Of a stretch of DNA of 32,442 nucleotides, positions 31,232-32,442 are shown one piece after another. How positions within the stretch are numbered: the first letter of the stretch is position 1; each line of letters begins with the position of its first letter. The translations under genes were made by a program, and so were the position numbers. The notes beneath the pieces are model-generated. The model ran no database searches and was not told the DNA's origin. It was given only the letters and a program-made list of their open reading frames with translations. The stretch comes from JBGSWL01 sp041752455 (lineage in GTDB: Bacteria > Pseudomonadota > Alphaproteobacteria > Rhizobiales > Rhizobiaceae): contig JBGSWL010000069.1 in assembly GCA_041752455.1 (NCBI GenBank), positions 1 to 32,442 of the forward strand. Direction: 5' to 3'.

Positions 31232-31618
31232 GTTTGTTGCCAGTGTGATTGGGCAAGTTTGAGCTCAAGCGTCACGCGCGGCGCTGCCGGCAACGAAGCA
31301 TCTGAAAGCGTGAAACAGAATGATGAAACAATCTCAAACGCTTAATCGTTTTAAAAAGTTGAAAATCGTTTCAATCGTTTGAAACAGGCGGTTTATCAAC
31401 GGCTTGTTAACCACAAGCACGCCGATTTTGTGTCCAGCCATCCGCCCTTCACTGGGGCAGCAGCCGCGTGCGACCCGGCGCTTGTGGGCAGGGCGAGCCC
31501 CTGACATGACAAGCAGCGGCGGCTGTGCCACATTTTGCGCCAAGTTTGCGCGTTGTCCCTGTCGGCAGTTGTATGAATGCCGGAAGGGATCAAAGTCGTG
31601 CCTGGGGAGTCTTTTAAC
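31232..31618. promoter_or_regulatory. Divergent pckA/chvI control region with overlapping palindromes
   Basis: The 387-nt gap holds an AT-rich core (31320-31390). Two overlapping palindromes stand out: TTGAAA-ATCG-TTTCAA (31359-31374) and TTTCAA-TCGT-TTGAAA (31369-31384), each with perfect 6-bp arms and a 4-nt centre containing CG; a weaker relative, CAAACGCTTAATCGTTTT, starts at 31335. The central-CG palindrome is the style of LacI/GalR-family operators, and a LacI-type regulator (PckR) controls pckA in Sinorhizobium. The remaining sequence (31390-31618) leads into chvI, with GGGGAG near 31607 as its ribosome-binding site; I see no gene there. Confidence 0.6.
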
Positions 31619-32326
31619 ATGCAGACGATTGCGCTGGTCGATGATGACCGCAATATCCTGACGTCGGTTGCCATTGCGCTCGAGAACGAGGGGTTCCGGG
31701 TCGAGACCTACACGGACGGCGCTTCGGCGCTGGATGGTCTTCTGGCCAAGCCGCCAAATCTTGCGATCTTCGATATCAAGATGCCACGCATGGACGGGAT
31801 GGAGTTGCTGCGGCGGCTGCGCCAGAAATCCGACATGCCGGTGATCTTTCTGACCTCGAAGGATGACGAAATCGACGAATTGTTCGGCCTGAAGATGGGC
31901 GCGGACGATTTCATCACCAAGCCGTTCTCCCAGCGTCTCCTGATCGAGCGGGTCCGCGCGATCCTGCGGCGCACGGCCGCGCGCGAAATTGCGATCAAGC
32001 CGGGCGAAACCGCCGCTGCCCAGACCCTGGTCCGTGGCCACCTTGCTCTCGACCAGGAGCGCCATACCTGCACGTGGAAAGACCAGCCGGTGACGCTGAC
32101 CGTCACCGAGTTCCTGATCCTTTTTGCGCTCGCCCAACGCCCTGGCGTCGTCAAGAGCCGTGACGCGCTGATGGATGCGGCTTATGATGATCAGGTCTAT
32201 GTGGATGACCGGACCATCGACAGCCACATCAAGCGGCTGCGCAAGAAGTTCAAGGTTGCCGATGATGACTTCGACATGATCGAAACGCTGTACGGCGTCG
32301 GCTACAGGTTCCGCGAAGCGGCCTGA
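31619..32326 (+). CDS. chvI: Response regulator ChvI, OmpR family
   Basis: This is a 235-residue response regulator. The receiver domain has LVDDDRN (acidic pocket), the phosphorylation site Asp52 in IFDIKMPRMDGMEL, FLTSKDDEID and the conserved Lys in FITKPFSQ. The C-terminal winged-helix DNA-binding domain contains VTLTVTEFLILFALAQRPG and DRTIDSHIKRLRKKFK. The start at 31619 has GGGGAG about 10 nt upstream; an ATG at 31577 is in frame but adds a non-family leader. A partial sensor gene follows 43 nt later, and pckA lies divergently, the arrangement of ChvG-ChvI (ExoS-ChvI), which governs envelope, acid and surface polysaccharide responses in rhizobia. Confidence 0.94.
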   Translation: MQTIALVDDDRNILTSVAIALENEGFRVETYTDGASALDGLLAKPPNLAIFDIKMPRMDGMELLRRLRQKSDMPVIFLTSKDDEIDELFGLKMGADDFITKPFSQRLLIERVRAILRRTAAREIAIKPGETAAAQTLVRGHLALDQERHTCTWKDQPVTLTVTEFLILFALAQRPGVVKSRDALMDAAYDDQVYVDDRTIDSHIKRLRKKFKVADDDFDMIETLYGVGYRFREAA

Positions 32327-32369
32327 AGCCGTTTGCGCGAAACCCGGCATCACCGGCGACAGGGAGCAG

Positions 32370-32442
32370 ATGGCCGTCGAGACCGAACATATGGCTGACG
32401 ACGCGACCGACGGGCCCGCCGCGCGGCGCGCCCGCGCCGTGC
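32370..32442 (+). CDS. chvG: Sensor histidine kinase ChvG, first codons only (cut by window edge)
   Basis: The ATG at 32370 is preceded by AGGGAG, and the frame stays open to the window end (24 codons, MAVETEHMADDATDGPAA then an arginine-rich stretch). Only the cytoplasmic N-terminus is present, so the identification rests on its position directly after chvI. An in-frame ATG at 32391 is an alternative start. Confidence 0.65.
   Translation, partial: MAVETEHMADDATDGPAARRARAV

Overview
The window looks like chromosomal DNA of a high-GC alphaproteobacterium of the Rhizobiales (Hyphomicrobiales). The evidence is a red-type (form IC) RuBisCO operon with cbbX, a pckA gene divergent from a chvI/chvG two-component pair, Tat-type and dipeptide-transporter genes of rhizobial style, and short ATGA-type gene overlaps.

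Layout. (1) 2-7759, plus strand: the distal part of a Calvin-Benson-Bassham operon, with transketolase (cut by the window edge), a truncated phosphoglycerate-kinase-like gene, class II aldolase, cbbL, cbbS, cbbX, rpe, and two HAD phosphatases of CbbY and Gph type. (2) 7884-15432, plus strand: an unusual operon. It starts with a small exported-looking protein made of Ala-Pro-Thr-Ser heptad repeats. Next come a PqqD/glycosyltransferase fusion, a 2-oxoglutarate/Fe(II) oxygenase, a protein O-fucosyltransferase-like/HPr-kinase-like fusion, a prolyl-4-hydroxylase-like oxygenase, a GT60-like (Skp1 hydroxyproline GlcNAc-transferase type) enzyme, and a plant HPAT-like (hydroxyproline arabinosyltransferase type) enzyme fused to PqqD. 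(3) 15451-17635, minus strand, converging on that operon: an NTP_transf_5-type nucleotidyltransferase and a GDP-mannose-3,5-epimerase-like sugar-nucleotide epimerase. (4) 17790-17866: tRNA-Arg(CCG), minus strand. (5) 18179-20057: a ring-cleaving VOC dioxygenase and an esterase/GNAT fusion. (6) 20069-26157, minus strand: a complete peptide-type ABC transporter. (7) 26417-31213: housekeeping genes uppP, an NDUFA9-like reductase, a LysM/BON protein, arfB and pckA. (8) 31619-end: chvI and the first codons of chvG.

The main discovery candidate is region 2 plus 3. Read together, it is a bacterial pathway that would hydroxylate prolines in a repetitive Ala-Pro/Ser/Thr substrate and decorate the hydroxyprolines (and possibly Ser/Thr) with sugars, using enzymes resembling those of eukaryotic hydroxyproline O-glycosylation. 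The substrate carries a leader with both a twin-arginine-like motif ending in an AFA-Q cleavage site and a W-x-x-P motif reminiscent of leaders bound by PqqD-type recognition domains. The enzymes lack signal peptides. The suggested order is therefore modification in the cytoplasm followed by Tat export; this is inference. All family names were assigned by reading motifs by eye, without database searches.
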